Below are positions 8,659 to 17,677 of a stretch of DNA of 64,000 bases, piece after piece. Both the position numbers and the translations under genes were made by a program. This DNA comes from Bacteroidales bacterium (GTDB lineage: Bacteria > Bacteroidota > Bacteroidia > Bacteroidales > UBA932), in the NCBI GenBank assembly GCA_017627955.1, contig JAGAFU010000041.1, forward strand, positions 62,001 to 126,000, in the 5' to 3' direction. Position 1 is the stretch's first letter, and the number at the start of each line of letters is the position of its first letter. Under the pieces are notes generated by a model. The model was given only the letters and a program-made list of their open reading frames with translations. It was not told where the DNA came from and did no database searches.

Positions 8659-9374
8659 AGGAATGGTTCTATCCCTTTCCAGGAAGCGGGAGGTGGCGCG
8701 ATGACCGTCATCTCCTCTTTCTTTACAGGGTGGATGAATGAGATTTCCCTGGAGTGGAGGCATATTCCCCCGTCGGGATTGGACCGGGGCGCTCCGTATT
8801 TGAGGTCACCCTTGATCACGCAGCCAGCCGCTGCGAGTTGGCATCGGATCTGATGGTGGCGACCCGTCAGAAGTCTCACGGCGATCAGGGAATACCTCTC
8901 TGTCCGTCCCAATAACTTGTACTGGAGACGGGCCTCTTTCGCTCCTGGCGTGGCGCTACCTTTTCTGGCGATGAAGCTCTTGTTCATCCTCTCGTCACGT
9001 ACAAGCCAGTCCACCAAGTCGCCGGACTCATTTTTGGGGGAGTCCAGGCACAAAGCCCAGTACGTCTTGTGCATTTCTCCGGTCCGAAACATCTCTGATA
9101 ACCTTGACAAGGCCTTTGATGTCTTGGCGAAAACCACAATGCCGCTGACCGGCCGGTCGAGCCGGTGGGGAATACCCATAAAGACTTTGCCCGGCTTCGA
9201 GTCCCTTATGGCTATGAAAGCCTTAAGGGTCTCGGCCAGGCATTCGTCTCCAGTCTTGTCCCCTTGGACGATCTCTCCGGGGACTTTGTTGAAGATGAGA
9301 ATATGATTGTCCTCATAGAGTATCCTTGAGGATATGTCCTCTAGCTCGTCCGGGGACAATCTTCTGTATTCCAT
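8655..9374 (-). CDS. RluA/RluD-family RNA pseudouridine synthase
   Basis: A 239-residue enzyme expected to isomerise uridines in rRNA or tRNA. The catalytic motif HRLDRPVSG contains the active-site aspartate D73, followed by FAKTSKALSRL. RLLTGRHHQIRCQLAAAGC and GDLKYGAP match the C-terminal family blocks. There is no S4 domain and the protein is shorter than RluD, closer to the RluA/TruC-sized members. It is last in a minus-strand run after fabH, fabF and fabZ, with nine bases to fabZ. The precise target uridine cannot be read from the sequence. Confidence 0.9.
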   Translation of the reverse strand: MEYRRLSPDELEDISSRILYEDNHILIFNKVPGEIVQGDKTGDECLAETLKAFIAIRDSKPGKVFMGIPHRLDRPVSGIVVFAKTSKALSRLSEMFRTGEMHKTYWALCLDSPKNESGDLVDWLVRDERMNKSFIARKGSATPGAKEARLQYKLLGRTERYSLIAVRLLTGRHHQIRCQLAAAGCVIKGDLKYGAPRSNPDGGICLHSREISFIHPVKKEEMTVIAPPPASWKGIEPFL

Positions 9375-9383
9375 CTTATTAAA

Positions 9384-9818
9384 CTATTTCTGTATGGGAA
9401 CCAGCGCGAATGAAGGCATCCCTTTGCAGCAGAGCTTGCCGTTCACCTCAAGCTTGGCGGAGCAGAAGAAGAGCTGCCCGCGTCTCTCGTCAAGGCTGGC
9501 GGTCACCTCACACACATCGCCGGGCTTGACGGAATTCTTGAAACGCACCTTGTCTATGCCAGCATAGAGAGTGATGTTGCCGGGAATCTCGTCTTTGACC
9601 AGGATGGCGCAGCTCTGGGCCATTATCTCACAGAGAATGACTCCTGGAACCACCGGATTGCCGGGGAAATGTCCCCTGGTGAAAAACTCGTCTTCTTTGA
9701 TTGTGTACTTTGAATGCGCGAGGCCATTCTCGTCAATATAAGCCTCTTCGATAAGAAGCATGGGCTCCCTGTGCGGAAGGAACTTCTTAATGTCTTCTTT
9801 ATTAAGTACTTCTGACAT
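9384..9818 (-). CDS. fabZ: 3-hydroxyacyl-ACP dehydratase, FabZ type
   Basis: A 144-residue hot-dog-fold enzyme that dehydrates 3-hydroxyacyl-ACP in fatty acid synthesis. The signature GHFPGNPVVPGVILCEIMAQ holds catalytic H50 and E64. The N-terminus (IKKFLPHREPMLLIEE) is typical of FabZ. It lies 18 bases downstream of fabF on the same strand. The cluster has no acyl carrier protein gene, so it may serve a branch or specialised lipid rather than the main pathway; this is inference. Confidence 0.88.
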   Translation of the reverse strand: MSEVLNKEDIKKFLPHREPMLLIEEAYIDENGLAHSKYTIKEDEFFTRGHFPGNPVVPGVILCEIMAQSCAILVKDEIPGNITLYAGIDKVRFKNSVKPGDVCEVTASLDERRGQLFFCSAKLEVNGKLCCKGMPSFALVPIQK

Positions 9819-9836
9819 GGTTCGTATTAATTATTT

Positions 9837-11096
9837 TTAGTCCTCACATTTGCGGAAAGCGACGCAGGCATCATGACCTCCGAATCCGAAAGAGTCAGAG
9901 ATTCCGAGCGTCAAGTCAGCCTTGACTGCCTTGTTGGGCGTGTAATCGAGGTCGCACTCAGGATCCGGAGTGTCAAGGTTGATGGTGGGAGGGCAGATCC
10001 CGTCGCGAAGGGCGAGTATTGTGGCGATAGCCTCGGCTGCTCCAGCGGCTCCGAACATGTGTCCGGTCATTGACTTGATCGAGCTTATGTGGGCTTTGTA
10101 GGCAAAGTCTCCAAGGGCGTTCTTGTAGGCCTGGGTCTCAGCGACATCGTTGAGCTTGGTGCCTGTCCCGTGAGCGTTGATGTAGAGGTTGTCCTTCTCT
10201 TTGTCGAAACCGGCCTCCTCGAGGGCGAGCTCGATACATCTTGCCTGCGTGGTCCCGTCAGGTCTGGGGGCGGTGGAGTGATAAGCGTCGCAGGTGTTGC
10301 CGTAACCGACCATCTCGCCGAGAATAACGGCTCCACGGGCCTTAGCGTGCTCATATTCCTCAAGGATGAGGGCGGCTGAGCCGTCTCCCATCACGAAACC
10401 GGCGCGGTTGGCGTTGAAAGGAAGGGAGGCGTACTTGGGATCGGTGGACCTGGACAGGGCTTTGAGATTGGCGAATCCGGCGATTCCGATCGGAATGGTG
10501 GCGTTCTCGCTTCCTCCGGTAATGATGGCGTCGGCGTAGCCGTGCTTGATGGCCCTATAGGCCTCTCCCATAGCGTTCGTCGAAGTCGCGCAGGCGGTCA
10601 CAATGTCTAGGCAGGGACCTTCGGCGTGGTTGAGGATCGCTATCTGCCCGGCGGCGATATTAGAGATCATTGTGGGAATGAAAAGAGGGGATATCCACTG
10701 GCCGGAAGGGTCGTCGATCATCTTGGCCATCTCCCTGTACTGGGTGGCGAAACCTCCAATACCGGAGCCGAAATAAACGCCAAACCTGAACGGGTCGATG
10801 TTCTTGCCTTCTCCCTCGGACACAAGACCGGACTGCTTGACTGCCTGGTACGCGGCGGCTACACCAAATTGGGTGAACAGATCCTGCTTGCGGATGAATG
10901 GCTTGTCCATCCCGTAATCCTCAGCGTGAAACTCTTTGACTTTACCCGCGATCCTCACGGGGAGCTGCTCCGTGTCCTCGCTCTCGATGACCTCGATGCC
11001 GCAATAACCCTCACAGAGGTTTTTCCAGAAGGTGGTCACGTCATTCCCGACCGGGGAGATGACGCCCATGCCTGTGATCACTACTCTTTTGTTCAT
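9837..11096 (-). CDS. fabF: Beta-ketoacyl-ACP synthase II, FabF type
   Basis: A 419-residue thiolase-fold condensing enzyme that elongates acyl-ACP with malonyl-ACP. The Cys-His-His triad is present: C169 in VTACATSTNAMGEA, H309 in INAHGTGT and H346 in SMTGHMFGAAGAAE. The N-terminus MNKRVVITGMGVISPVGND is canonical. A TATATTTG element on the same strand at 11133-11140 suggests a promoter between fabH and fabF, so fabF, fabZ and the pseudouridine synthase can be transcribed separately from fabH. Confidence 0.95.
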   Translation of the reverse strand: MNKRVVITGMGVISPVGNDVTTFWKNLCEGYCGIEVIESEDTEQLPVRIAGKVKEFHAEDYGMDKPFIRKQDLFTQFGVAAAYQAVKQSGLVSEGEGKNIDPFRFGVYFGSGIGGFATQYREMAKMIDDPSGQWISPLFIPTMISNIAAGQIAILNHAEGPCLDIVTACATSTNAMGEAYRAIKHGYADAIITGGSENATIPIGIAGFANLKALSRSTDPKYASLPFNANRAGFVMGDGSAALILEEYEHAKARGAVILGEMVGYGNTCDAYHSTAPRPDGTTQARCIELALEEAGFDKEKDNLYINAHGTGTKLNDVAETQAYKNALGDFAYKAHISSIKSMTGHMFGAAGAAEAIATILALRDGICPPTINLDTPDPECDLDYTPNKAVKADLTLGISDSFGFGGHDACVAFRKCED

Positions 11097-11132
11097 ATTG
11101 TTCTTGATTTATTATTCTTCACTGAAAGTTTG

Positions 11133-11140
11133 CAAATATA
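11133..11140 (-). promoter_or_regulatory. Probable Bacteroidota -7 element for fabF
   Basis: TATATTTG on the minus strand, about 37 bases upstream of the fabF start codon. It matches TAnnTTTG exactly; no clear TTTG is seen at the -33 position. Confidence 0.55.
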
Positions 11141-11156
11141 ACGAATATGGGGGACA

Positions 11157-12104
11157 TTACCATTCAAGCACTGCCGCGCCGGAAAGCAAGCCGGCGCCAA
11201 AGGCGCTTAACACGATTATGTCTCCTTTTTTGAACATGCCTTTCCTGTTGCACTCGTCAAGAAGGATGGGGCAGGACGCGGAGGATGAGTTCCCGCGTTC
11301 CTGAATATTGATGGGGAACCTTTCGGCAGGAACCTGCATGAAATCGATGATGGAGTCTATGATGCGCTTGTTGGCCTGATGGACCATGAACCATGAGACA
11401 TCCTCTTTTTTTATTCCGACCTCGTCAAGAAGGCTCTTGACTCCGTGTGTGCAAGCTTCCACAGCGAAACGGAACACCTCCCGGCCTTTCATCTGGAGGG
11501 GGATGCTGGTCTCGGCCTTCGTCACGAACGGTGTGGGCTCCAATGTCCTTGTCATGTAAAGCTTGTCAGTATCCGGTTGGGCATTGAGCTTTGTGCCTTT
11601 GATGTTATCTCCCTCCGTAAGGACAACTGCCCCGGCTCCGTCTCCGAAGAGGACGCAGGTGGAGCGGTCATTCCAGCTTGGCATGCGGGAGGGCTCCTCG
11701 ATGCAAGCTATGAGGACATTCCTCACCTTACCGGCCTTGTAATACGCCTCCGCCATGTCGAGGGCGTACACGAAGCCAGGGCAGGCGCAATTGATGTCGA
11801 ACATGGGGCAGCTGAGCCCTATCTTCTCCGCGACCACGCAGCTCATGCCAGGTGTCACTTGCTCGGATACGACATTGGAGACGATGAACAAGTCGATGTC
11901 CTTGACTCCAAGGCCAGACATCTCGAGGGCTTTTGTGACAGCCTCAACTCCCAGGTCTTCTATTTTCTCGTCGCTGATGACATGCCTGGACTTGATGCCG
12001 GTACGGGTGGTGATCCACTCGTCACTCGTGTCAAGAAACTCAGACAGCATCTGGTTCGTAACTATCTTCTTTGGGAGGGCGCTCCCGGTTCCGATGATTC
12101 TCAT
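11157..12104 (-). CDS. fabH: Beta-ketoacyl-ACP synthase III, FabH type
   Basis: A 315-residue enzyme that starts fatty acid chains by condensing acyl-CoA with malonyl-ACP. The triad is intact: C108 (NCACPGF), H242 (WFMVHQANKRIID) and N272 (QERGNSSSASCPI). The start at 12104 gives the standard N-terminus MRIIGTGSALPKK; an in-frame upstream extension has no family support. The gene leads the minus-strand lipid block and diverges from the LytTR gene across about 190 bases. Confidence 0.93.
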   Translation of the reverse strand: MRIIGTGSALPKKIVTNQMLSEFLDTSDEWITTRTGIKSRHVISDEKIEDLGVEAVTKALEMSGLGVKDIDLFIVSNVVSEQVTPGMSCVVAEKIGLSCPMFDINCACPGFVYALDMAEAYYKAGKVRNVLIACIEEPSRMPSWNDRSTCVLFGDGAGAVVLTEGDNIKGTKLNAQPDTDKLYMTRTLEPTPFVTKAETSIPLQMKGREVFRFAVEACTHGVKSLLDEVGIKKEDVSWFMVHQANKRIIDSIIDFMQVPAERFPINIQERGNSSSASCPILLDECNRKGMFKKGDIIVLSAFGAGLLSGAAVLEW

Positions 12105-12267
12105 ATAAAAAAATATATAATTTGTGTGTCGCGAAATTACCAATCTTCCTCCGTGCCGCAAAATAATTGTGGCGAATCCCACCTCTTGCTCGCTATACTT
12201 CGCTTATTAGTGGCGAACATTCGTTATTTGTGGTGAATTCCGGAGTTTCTAAATCCCTGAAAAGTAC

Positions 12268-12275
12268 TATATTTG
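12268..12275 (+). promoter_or_regulatory. Probable -7 element for the LytTR gene
   Basis: TATATTTG lies 18 bases upstream of the start codon, which implies a very short 5' leader of roughly a dozen bases. The -33 region (GAGTTTCT) is a weak match. Confidence 0.55.
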
Positions 12276-12293
12276 TAGTCTGAACCGAATCCG

Positions 12294-13187
12294 ATGGGCT
12301 CGTTGACCAACAGAATTCCGGACTTCCTGAGAGGTAAGTACCAATTGATCTACACCGTTACCTTCGCGGCGTTTTTCTCGATCGTGTTCCTTCTGCTGAG
12401 CCTTCCTTTTTCTCACAACAGCTGGATGGCCTTGGGCAATTCGAGGTTCTTTATCTTCACGATCCTCTTTGCCACCGGATCCCTCGCTTTCGTCGCTGTC
12501 AGCCGTCTGGTGATGTACAATACTCGTAACGTCATTCCGATGACATATCTGGGTTATATCTCATGGTGTGTCGCCGAGGTTGTCGTCATCTGCCTGGCAT
12601 ATTCATTCATAACCGTTCCGATCACGGGCATCGGCTGGGACCAGTTCCCGAGGACCCTGGGCAACGCGTTGCTGTACGGTACGATCTCTCTGATCATTCC
12701 GGATATCCTGGCGGGAATGTATTTCGCCCTGCAGGACAAGAACCAGACTATCCGGCTGATGAATTACGAGAATGTCGTCCTGGACGAGAACGTCCTTCCT
12801 TCAAGACTTGAGAAGATAACCCTTTTCGACAACAGCGGCAATCTCAAGTTGTGCGTGAGCGCTTCCAGCCTTTATTATATGGAGTCTGACGACAACTATA
12901 TCATCGTGAGGTATCTGGACAGCAGGGGAGAGCTCAAGCGCTACATGATTCGCTGCAGGATGAAGACGGTTGAGGAGAGTTTCAAAGGCAGCAGCCTGGT
13001 GCGTTGTCACAGGAAGTACATCGTGAACATGGACAAGGTCAAGGTCCTGCGAAAAGAGGAAAAAGGGTATGAGTTGGATCTGGATAATGACTCCATACCA
13101 CCCATACCCGTCACAAAGACCTACGAGGAGAATGTCCTCGCGAGCTTCAACAGCGCCCTCCTATCTCGTCAGCCTGTCAAGAGATAG
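12294..13187 (+). CDS. LytTR-family transcriptional regulator with membrane domain
   Basis: A 297-residue protein with four hydrophobic segments in residues 15-150. A LytTR DNA-binding domain follows from about 185 to 285: LYYMESDDNYIIVRYLDS, then CRMKTVEESF and LVRCHRKYIVNMDKVKVL. No receiver domain is present, so it is a membrane-linked LytTR protein rather than a response regulator. No partner kinase gene is adjacent. The last 27 bases overlap the convergent nucleoside phosphorylase gene. Confidence 0.88.
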   Translation: MGSLTNRIPDFLRGKYQLIYTVTFAAFFSIVFLLLSLPFSHNSWMALGNSRFFIFTILFATGSLAFVAVSRLVMYNTRNVIPMTYLGYISWCVAEVVVICLAYSFITVPITGIGWDQFPRTLGNALLYGTISLIIPDILAGMYFALQDKNQTIRLMNYENVVLDENVLPSRLEKITLFDNSGNLKLCVSASSLYYMESDDNYIIVRYLDSRGELKRYMIRCRMKTVEESFKGSSLVRCHRKYIVNMDKVKVLRKEEKGYELDLDNDSIPPIPVTKTYEENVLASFNSALLSRQPVKR

Positions 13188-14030
13188 CTCGGCGAGATTC
13201 CTTATCAATGACTTGTAGTCCGGATTGCTGCTTTTGAGGTAGCGGTTTGCGATGACGCAGCAGATTGTGCCGGCCTTGTGTCCCAAGTGTCTCGCCAGAC
13301 CCGCCACTGCGGAGCTCTCCATCTCGAAATTGGTGATCCTGTACTCTCCATACTTGAATGTCTCGAAAGACTCCAGCATGTCAGGCATGGCCAGACCAAG
13401 CCGGACAACCCTTCCTTGAGGACCATAGAAGCCGGGGGCGGATATCGTCATTCCTTTGACCGTGCAGTCGTCAAATCTGGAGATCAACTCTTCGCTGGCT
13501 TTAACAAAATATGGAGAGGGAAGGTTCTTGTCCCATCCGACATGTTTCTTGAACGCCTCTTCCATGTCTATGTTGGTGATCTTGTCCCGGTCGGCGTACC
13601 AGTTAAGAAGTCCGTCACAACCTATCGAGTAATGCGAGAAGATCGGGGCACCGATAGGAATGTCGGGGTGTATGGCTCCGGTAGTTCCGATCCGCAGGAT
13701 CGTCAGTTCGCGATGAACGACTTTCGGCTCCCTGGTCTGGAAGTCAACGTTAGCCAGAGCGTCCAGCTCTGTCATGACTATGTCGCAGTTGTCGGTCCCG
13801 ATTCCGGTCGAGAGGATGGTCAGGCGTTTGCCGGCATATTTCCCGGTGATGGAGACAAACTCTCGGTTGGCATGGCGGAACTCCTTGTCTGTGAGGAATT
13901 CCCCTATCATGTCGACCCTTCCGGGGTCTCCGACGAGAATGACTATGTCAGCAAGTTCCTCCGGTCTAAGATGGATGTGGAACGCGGAGTTGTCTGGGTT
14001 GATTATCAATTCGGATTCTGCTATTCTCAT
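13161..14030 (-). CDS. Nucleoside phosphorylase (uridine phosphorylase-like)
   Basis: A 289-residue PNP/UDP-family enzyme that would cleave nucleosides with phosphate for salvage. Motifs: VGDPGRVDMI near the phosphate site, STGIGTDNCDIV, LRIGTTGAIHPDI and the nucleoside-binding ITNFEMESSAVAGLARHLG. I placed the start at 14030 (MRIAESELIINPDNSAFHI) rather than 45 bases upstream, because the extension is not family-like and would overlap the promoter at 14056-14063. Nucleobase preference is not certain; the length and EMES motif favour uridine-type enzymes. Confidence 0.88.
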   Translation of the reverse strand: MRIAESELIINPDNSAFHIHLRPEELADIVILVGDPGRVDMIGEFLTDKEFRHANREFVSITGKYAGKRLTILSTGIGTDNCDIVMTELDALANVDFQTREPKVVHRELTILRIGTTGAIHPDIPIGAPIFSHYSIGCDGLLNWYADRDKITNIDMEEAFKKHVGWDKNLPSPYFVKASEELISRFDDCTVKGMTISAPGFYGPQGRVVRLGLAMPDMLESFETFKYGEYRITNFEMESSAVAGLARHLGHKAGTICCVIANRYLKSSNPDYKSLIRNLAELSLDRLTR

Positions 14031-14055
14031 GGTAGTATCTTTTAAAGTCAATTGC

Positions 14056-14063
14056 CAAATATA
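14056..14063 (-). promoter_or_regulatory. Probable -7 element for the nucleoside phosphorylase gene
   Basis: TATATTTG on the minus strand, 26 bases upstream of the start codon, inside the short divergent gap shared with the DUF4293 gene. Confidence 0.6.
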
Positions 14064-14097
14064 GTAATTATTCACGGGAATTGACTATTTTCGCGCC

Positions 14098-14520
14098 ATG
14101 TGGCAAAGAATTCAAACATTGTATCTGGTGATTGCGACGGCTCTTGTCGCGGTCCTTTTTTTTAGTGTAAAATCTTTTGTCGTCGGATCCGGAGGAGTCA
14201 GGGCCGAAGAAGTCAAGTACATCTCGTTCGTGCCCTACCTTATCCTTATGATCATAGCGGCGCTTCTTCAGCTTTTGGCTGTTGTCTCATTCAAAGTCAG
14301 GGTGTTCCAGATGCGGACAGCCATTCTCGCGGGACTGATTCTCCTTGGACTTCAGGGGTGGCTCGTATTTGATTACCTCGCCGCGGCAGAAGAAGTCATC
14401 TACCGCTGGACAGCCATACTTCCCCTGATCGCGGCCATCCTCGATTTTATGGCCGCGCACCGCATATTCCGGGACCAACTTCTTGTGGAAAGCATGTCCC
14501 GGCTGCGTTCGCGTAAGTAA
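14098..14520 (+). CDS. DUF4293 family membrane protein
   Basis: A 140-residue protein with four predicted membrane segments and the typical N-terminus MWQRIQTLYLVIATALV. The family is confined to Bacteroidota and has no known function. The C-terminal tail after about residue 120 is basic (RDQLLVESMSRLRSRK) and probably cytoplasmic. It diverges from the phosphorylase gene and converges on the DUF2723 gene with a 15-base gap. Confidence 0.85.
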   Translation: MWQRIQTLYLVIATALVAVLFFSVKSFVVGSGGVRAEEVKYISFVPYLILMIIAALLQLLAVVSFKVRVFQMRTAILAGLILLGLQGWLVFDYLAAAEEVIYRWTAILPLIAAILDFMAAHRIFRDQLLVESMSRLRSRK

Positions 14521-14535
14521 GTAAATTCCGGGCTA

Positions 14536-17500
14536 TCAGCTCTTTAAGTTGAGGTATTCGGCGATGTCGGACTCGATCTCGTCAGCGAATTCGTTGTCTC
14601 CAGCTTTCCGTACCTCACCCGCTACGAAGTAGATTATCTGGGTGCTGTACTCGAACTCATCCTTATACTCCGGATAGAAATCGAGGAACAGGGCGATCCC
14701 TTCCTTGACCTCGCTGTTAAGCTCCCTTATGACTTCCCTGGCCTTGTCTTTCTGGCCGAGGCGGTAGTAGTCGCGAGCCATCTCGATGGGGAACAGGGCG
14801 TTGGAGCTCCATCCCAGAAGGGAGTTGTCGTACGGGAAGCGGTCAGGCCTCATGATCTGCCTGCACATGTCCAGGGCTTTCAGCGCGCGGTCATTCTCTC
14901 CAGCTTTGATGAAAGCGTTGGCGGAGGAGATGAACAGGTTGCGGATCGACATCACACCCATGAATGTGTAGAAATTCTGGTAGTCGATAAAGTAATCCTC
15001 GCCGGCCAGAGCGTCGAACTTGAATGTGTTCGTGAGCTTGTTGTAAAGATCGTCAGTGTCGACCTTGCCGAGTTCCAAAGAATTGACCTTGTTCTTTATA
15101 GGAGTGAACCTGTAGGAGAAACCATCGTACATCAAGTAGTCCTTCAGACCGATGTTCAGGTCACCTCCCTGGTTGAGAAGGTTCAGGGGCCTGTCCCAGT
15201 TGTAGTTCGCCAGCAGGTCGAGCATGAAGAGCTCTGCCTTGATAAGCCCGGTCTTGTCCTTGGGGATCTCCAGGACGATCGAGTCCGGAATCTGGTCAGC
15301 GAACTTCGGGCTGACGATCCCGTACTTGAGACAATTCTCCTTATTGACAGGGATTATCATCTTCCTTGACATCCAGTAGTCGAGCTTGCGTCCGTCCTGG
15401 GTGAGGAGCTTCGCGTCAGGGTGCTTGAATACGGCGATGCAATCGGAAAGATTGACCGCCTGTCCCCTGGAGTCCTGGATGTTCACCCAGTCGTTCGTTC
15501 CATAGAGATACTGCTCCTGTCCTATTGATAGGCGAACGGGAGCGGAGTTGTTGATCGCGTATCTTGCCTGGTCGATGTACCAGTCGGTTCCGAGCAGGGA
15601 TGTGTTCAGGATCCTGACGTCGTTCCTGATACCCTCCACTTCCTGGGCGTACCAGAGAGGGAAGGTGTCATTGTCCCCGTGGGTGACGAGGAGGCCGTTG
15701 GGGCCTACTGAGTTGAGGTAGTTATAAGCGATCTCAACGGCAGTGCGGCGGCCGCTCCTGTCGTGGTCATCCCACTCCTGGGCGCACATAAGGGCCGGCA
15801 CAAGCAGGCAGACGGCGGTCGTCGCGGCTGCTGTCGCGGTAGCGTTCTTCCCTTTCAAGGCTTTGACAACCCATGAATATATGGCGGCCACGGCCAGTCC
15901 GATCCATATCGTGAAAGCATAGAATGATCCCGCGTAGGCATAATCCCTCTCTCGGACCTGGAACGGAGGCTGGTTGAGGTACATCACGACGGCTATTCCC
16001 GTCATGAAGAAAAGCAGGAATGTCAGCCAGCAGCCCCTCTTGTCCTTGTCGAACTGGAATAATAGGCCAAGGATTCCGAGCAAGAAAGGAAGGAAGAACA
16101 AGTGGTTCTTGCCCCTGTTCTCTTTCAGCCAGGTCGGGGCGTTGGACTGGTCGCCAAGATGGATGTTGTCGATGGCCTTGATGCCGCTTTCCCAGTTGCC
16201 TGTGAAAAGGTCCGGAGACGGAGCGTGTATCTCATTCTGGCGTCCTACGAAGTTCCACATGAAGTACCTCCAGTACATCCAGCCAAGCTGGAAACTGAAG
16301 AAGAACCTAAGATTGGCTCCGAATGTGGGCTTCTTGTATTCGGTCCCGGGGATTGACACCCCTTTGCCGTTCATGTACTCCTGGTAGAACTGTATGTGGC
16401 GCTCGTCGGAGCTGTACATCCTCGGGAAAAGCATCTTGCCGGAGGACTCGTAGACCGGCTTTGGCGGGCTTTGCACTTTCTTGTATTTGCCGTTGACGGG
16501 AGCCCAGTATGTCCCGTAGACACCCTCGACTGGAGCGCCGAAATACTGGCCGTAAATGAGCGGGACGGTGCCATATTGCTCACGGGAAAGGTACCTCACG
16601 AGAGTGAAAGCGTTGTCCGGCTGGTACTCGTTGGTAGGAGTCTTGGCGCAGGATCTGATGATCACGACGCTGAATATTGAGAATCCGATCAGGATGGTGG
16701 TCACGCACAGGAGGGCGGTGTTCCAGAACACCTTGCCTTTCTCCAGAGTCTTGAAAAGTCCCCAGAAGCAGGCTCCGATGAGGGCCAGTATGAAGAAAAC
16801 GGCTCCGGAATTGTACGGAAGCCCGAGAGCGTTGACAAAGAAGAGGTCGAAATACGCCGCGAGCTTGGGGATCCAAGGTATCATGATGAAGAACATGAAG
16901 CCAAGGATGACAGCGGACAGGGCAAGGATCTTGACGCACTCCCAGAAGGTATAGGGCTTGTCTTCCCGGATCTTGTAGTAATACATGAACACGATCATCG
17001 GGATCGCGAGCAGGTTCAGCACATGAACGCCTATCGACAGACCGAAAAGGAAGGCGATCAGGACGATCCATCTGTTGGCGTACCTGCGGTCTTCCGCCTC
17101 GTACCATTTGGTCATCGCCCAGACCACTATGGCCGTGAACAAGGAAGACATGGCGTAAACCTCTCCTTCCACGGCGGAGAACCAGAATGTGTCTGAGAAG
17201 CAATATGCCAAGGCTCCCACGGCGCCGCTTCCGAAGATCGCGATGCTCTCGCCAAGGGAATACCCACCGTCAGGATCATTCTTCGGGACGATAAGCCTCT
17301 TGGCGAAGAACACTATCGTCAGGTAAAGGAAGAATATGGTCAGGGCTGAGCACAGGGCGCTCATGCTGTTCACCATGACGGCCGCCTTGGTGGGCCCGGT
17401 GAACATCGTGAATAACCTGGCTATCAGCTGGAAGACCGGGTTTCCCGGGGGGTGACCCACCTCAAGCTTGTATGAAGATGCGATAAACTCTCCGCAATCC

Positions 17501-17607
17501 CAGAACGAAGCTGTCGGCTCGATTGTCGAGAGGTATGTGAACGCGGAGATGAGGAAGACCACCACCGCGGTCATGAGATTCCATTGTCTGAATTTCTTGC
17601 TGTCCAT
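14536..17607 (-). CDS. DUF2723 family multi-spanning membrane protein (glycosyltransferase-like)
   Basis: A 1023-residue protein. The first 600 residues carry about twelve membrane segments and the conserved block SFWDCGEFIASSYKLEVGHP near residue 35. This block resembles the acidic first loop of GT-C protein O-mannosyltransferases. A large soluble C-terminal region follows (about 620-1023), helical and TPR-like near the end. In Bacteroidota such proteins are candidates for protein O-glycosylation in the envelope; that role is inference. The start at 17607 (MDSKKFRQWNLMTAV) is preceded by a consensus promoter at 17630-17662. Confidence 0.85.
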   Translation of the reverse strand: MDSKKFRQWNLMTAVVVFLISAFTYLSTIEPTASFWDCGEFIASSYKLEVGHPPGNPVFQLIARLFTMFTGPTKAAVMVNSMSALCSALTIFFLYLTIVFFAKRLIVPKNDPDGGYSLGESIAIFGSGAVGALAYCFSDTFWFSAVEGEVYAMSSLFTAIVVWAMTKWYEAEDRRYANRWIVLIAFLFGLSIGVHVLNLLAIPMIVFMYYYKIREDKPYTFWECVKILALSAVILGFMFFIMIPWIPKLAAYFDLFFVNALGLPYNSGAVFFILALIGACFWGLFKTLEKGKVFWNTALLCVTTILIGFSIFSVVIIRSCAKTPTNEYQPDNAFTLVRYLSREQYGTVPLIYGQYFGAPVEGVYGTYWAPVNGKYKKVQSPPKPVYESSGKMLFPRMYSSDERHIQFYQEYMNGKGVSIPGTEYKKPTFGANLRFFFSFQLGWMYWRYFMWNFVGRQNEIHAPSPDLFTGNWESGIKAIDNIHLGDQSNAPTWLKENRGKNHLFFLPFLLGILGLLFQFDKDKRGCWLTFLLFFMTGIAVVMYLNQPPFQVRERDYAYAGSFYAFTIWIGLAVAAIYSWVVKALKGKNATATAAATTAVCLLVPALMCAQEWDDHDRSGRRTAVEIAYNYLNSVGPNGLLVTHGDNDTFPLWYAQEVEGIRNDVRILNTSLLGTDWYIDQARYAINNSAPVRLSIGQEQYLYGTNDWVNIQDSRGQAVNLSDCIAVFKHPDAKLLTQDGRKLDYWMSRKMIIPVNKENCLKYGIVSPKFADQIPDSIVLEIPKDKTGLIKAELFMLDLLANYNWDRPLNLLNQGGDLNIGLKDYLMYDGFSYRFTPIKNKVNSLELGKVDTDDLYNKLTNTFKFDALAGEDYFIDYQNFYTFMGVMSIRNLFISSANAFIKAGENDRALKALDMCRQIMRPDRFPYDNSLLGWSSNALFPIEMARDYYRLGQKDKAREVIRELNSEVKEGIALFLDFYPEYKDEFEYSTQIIYFVAGEVRKAGDNEFADEIESDIAEYLNLKS

Positions 17608-17629
17608 AAATAATAAGGCATATTCCGGA

Positions 17630-17662
17630 CAAAGATACAAAAGGAATACCTATCTTTGCAAA
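17630..17662. promoter_or_regulatory. Overlapping divergent promoters
   Basis: The minus strand has TATCTTTG (17637 to 17630) with a TTTG 21 bases upstream (complement of CAAA at 17659-17662). This is a full consensus for the DUF2723 gene. The plus strand has TATCTTTG at 17651-17658 for the SUI1 gene. The two -7 elements are only 13 bases apart and face away from each other. Confidence 0.75.
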
Positions 17663-17677
17663 AATAGATTCAAGAAA

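Noticed and set aside
12105..12293. Repeated GTGGCGAA-type words in the gap between fabH and the LytTR gene.
   Set aside because: Copies are short and imperfect (GTGGCGAATCC, GTGGCGAAC, GTGGTGAATTCC); I cannot separate them from chance.
17468..17677. Upstream extension of the SUI1 gene.
   Set aside because: It would cross both promoters and run into the divergent DUF2723 gene; the SUI1 fold starts after 17678.
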